Assembly: GCA_012838795.1 (NCBI GenBank)
Contig: DUOO01000030.1
Coordinates: forward strand, 1-53,312
Direction: 5' to 3'
DNA: 53,312 nucleotides
Origin: Clostridiaceae bacterium
GTDB taxonomy: Bacteria; Bacillota; Clostridia; Saccharofermentanales; DTU023
Shown: positions 53,300 to 53,312 of the stretch, in pieces
Layout of the letters: each line of letters starts with the position of its first letter
Position numbering within the stretch: position 1 is the first letter of the stretch
Program-made: the position numbers and the translations under genes
The notes under the pieces: model-generated
What the model was told of the DNA's origin: nothing
The model's input: the letters and a program-made list of their open reading frames with translations, nothing else
Database searches by the model: none

Positions 53300-53312
53300 A
53301 TGAAGAAGAAAC
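53300..53312 (+). CDS. Start of a second LRR-SH3-like gene (cut by window end)
   Basis: ATG at 53300 behind AAGGAGAA, reading MKKK like the start of the gene at 50979, with the same leader. The product is inferred from upstream similarity only. Confidence 0.5.

Overview
The window is AT-rich, tightly packed bacterial chromosome. Gene content (mraZ-rsmH-ftsL-PBP order, sbp next to ftsZ, nrdR, clostridial-type coaD neighbourhood, PASTA-type PBP, lipobox PBP with an NTF2-like domain) points to a low-GC Firmicute of the Clostridia. I cannot name a genus. No rRNA, tRNA, CRISPR array or insertion sequence was seen.

Layout. 1-4,700: lgt and a rodA-type SEDS gene, then a loose region with a 92-bp-period repeat, a small methyltransferase, possible gene debris and a catalytic-Lys-less endonuclease III relative. 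4,780-17,664: division and cell wall (dcw) cluster, with a promoter and candidate MraZ boxes, then mraZ, rsmH, ftsL, PBP2-type transpeptidase, murF, mraY, ftsW, murG, ftsQ, sbp and ftsZ; murE, murD, murC and murB are not in it. 17,711-26,367: terminator, nrdR, a two-component system, an HtrA-like protein lacking the catalytic His, nth, recG, rsmD, coaD and a coiled-coil protein. 26,457-30,658: ddl, a lipoprotein PBP and an unknown lipoprotein. 30,739-33,388 (minus strand): a two-gene unit of a three-helix membrane protein with a long coiled-coil tail (ZorA/MotA-like architecture) and an unknown soluble partner. 33,442-41,937: pyrG, guaB, greA, lysS, an ArsC-like gene, rtcB (minus) and an rsuA-type gene. 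42,395-50,559: complete phosphate regulon pstS-pstC-pstA-pstB-phoU-phoP-phoR behind an 11-bp-periodic PhoP box. 50,760-53,312: a leucine-rich-repeat plus SH3-repeat surface protein, frameshifted near its end, and the start of a second copy with the same upstream region.

How they work together. Most genes serve envelope growth: precursor synthesis (ddl, murF, mraY, murG), polymerisation (rodA, ftsW), cross-linking (two PBPs), divisome assembly (ftsL, ftsQ, ftsZ) and lipoprotein maturation (lgt). The pst-pho block takes up phosphate and controls itself. 

Most unusual points: PstS is circularly permuted relative to the classical protein; PyrG has Gly in place of the glutaminase Cys; GuaB is of the Tritrichomonas-like type; LysRS carries a C-terminal EMAP/MetRS-beta-like tRNA-binding domain; PstA has a large extracytoplasmic insertion; the PBP2-type protein has KTS instead of KTG and an acidic insertion in its last PASTA domain; and the minus-strand ZorA-like pair is the best candidate for an undescribed system.
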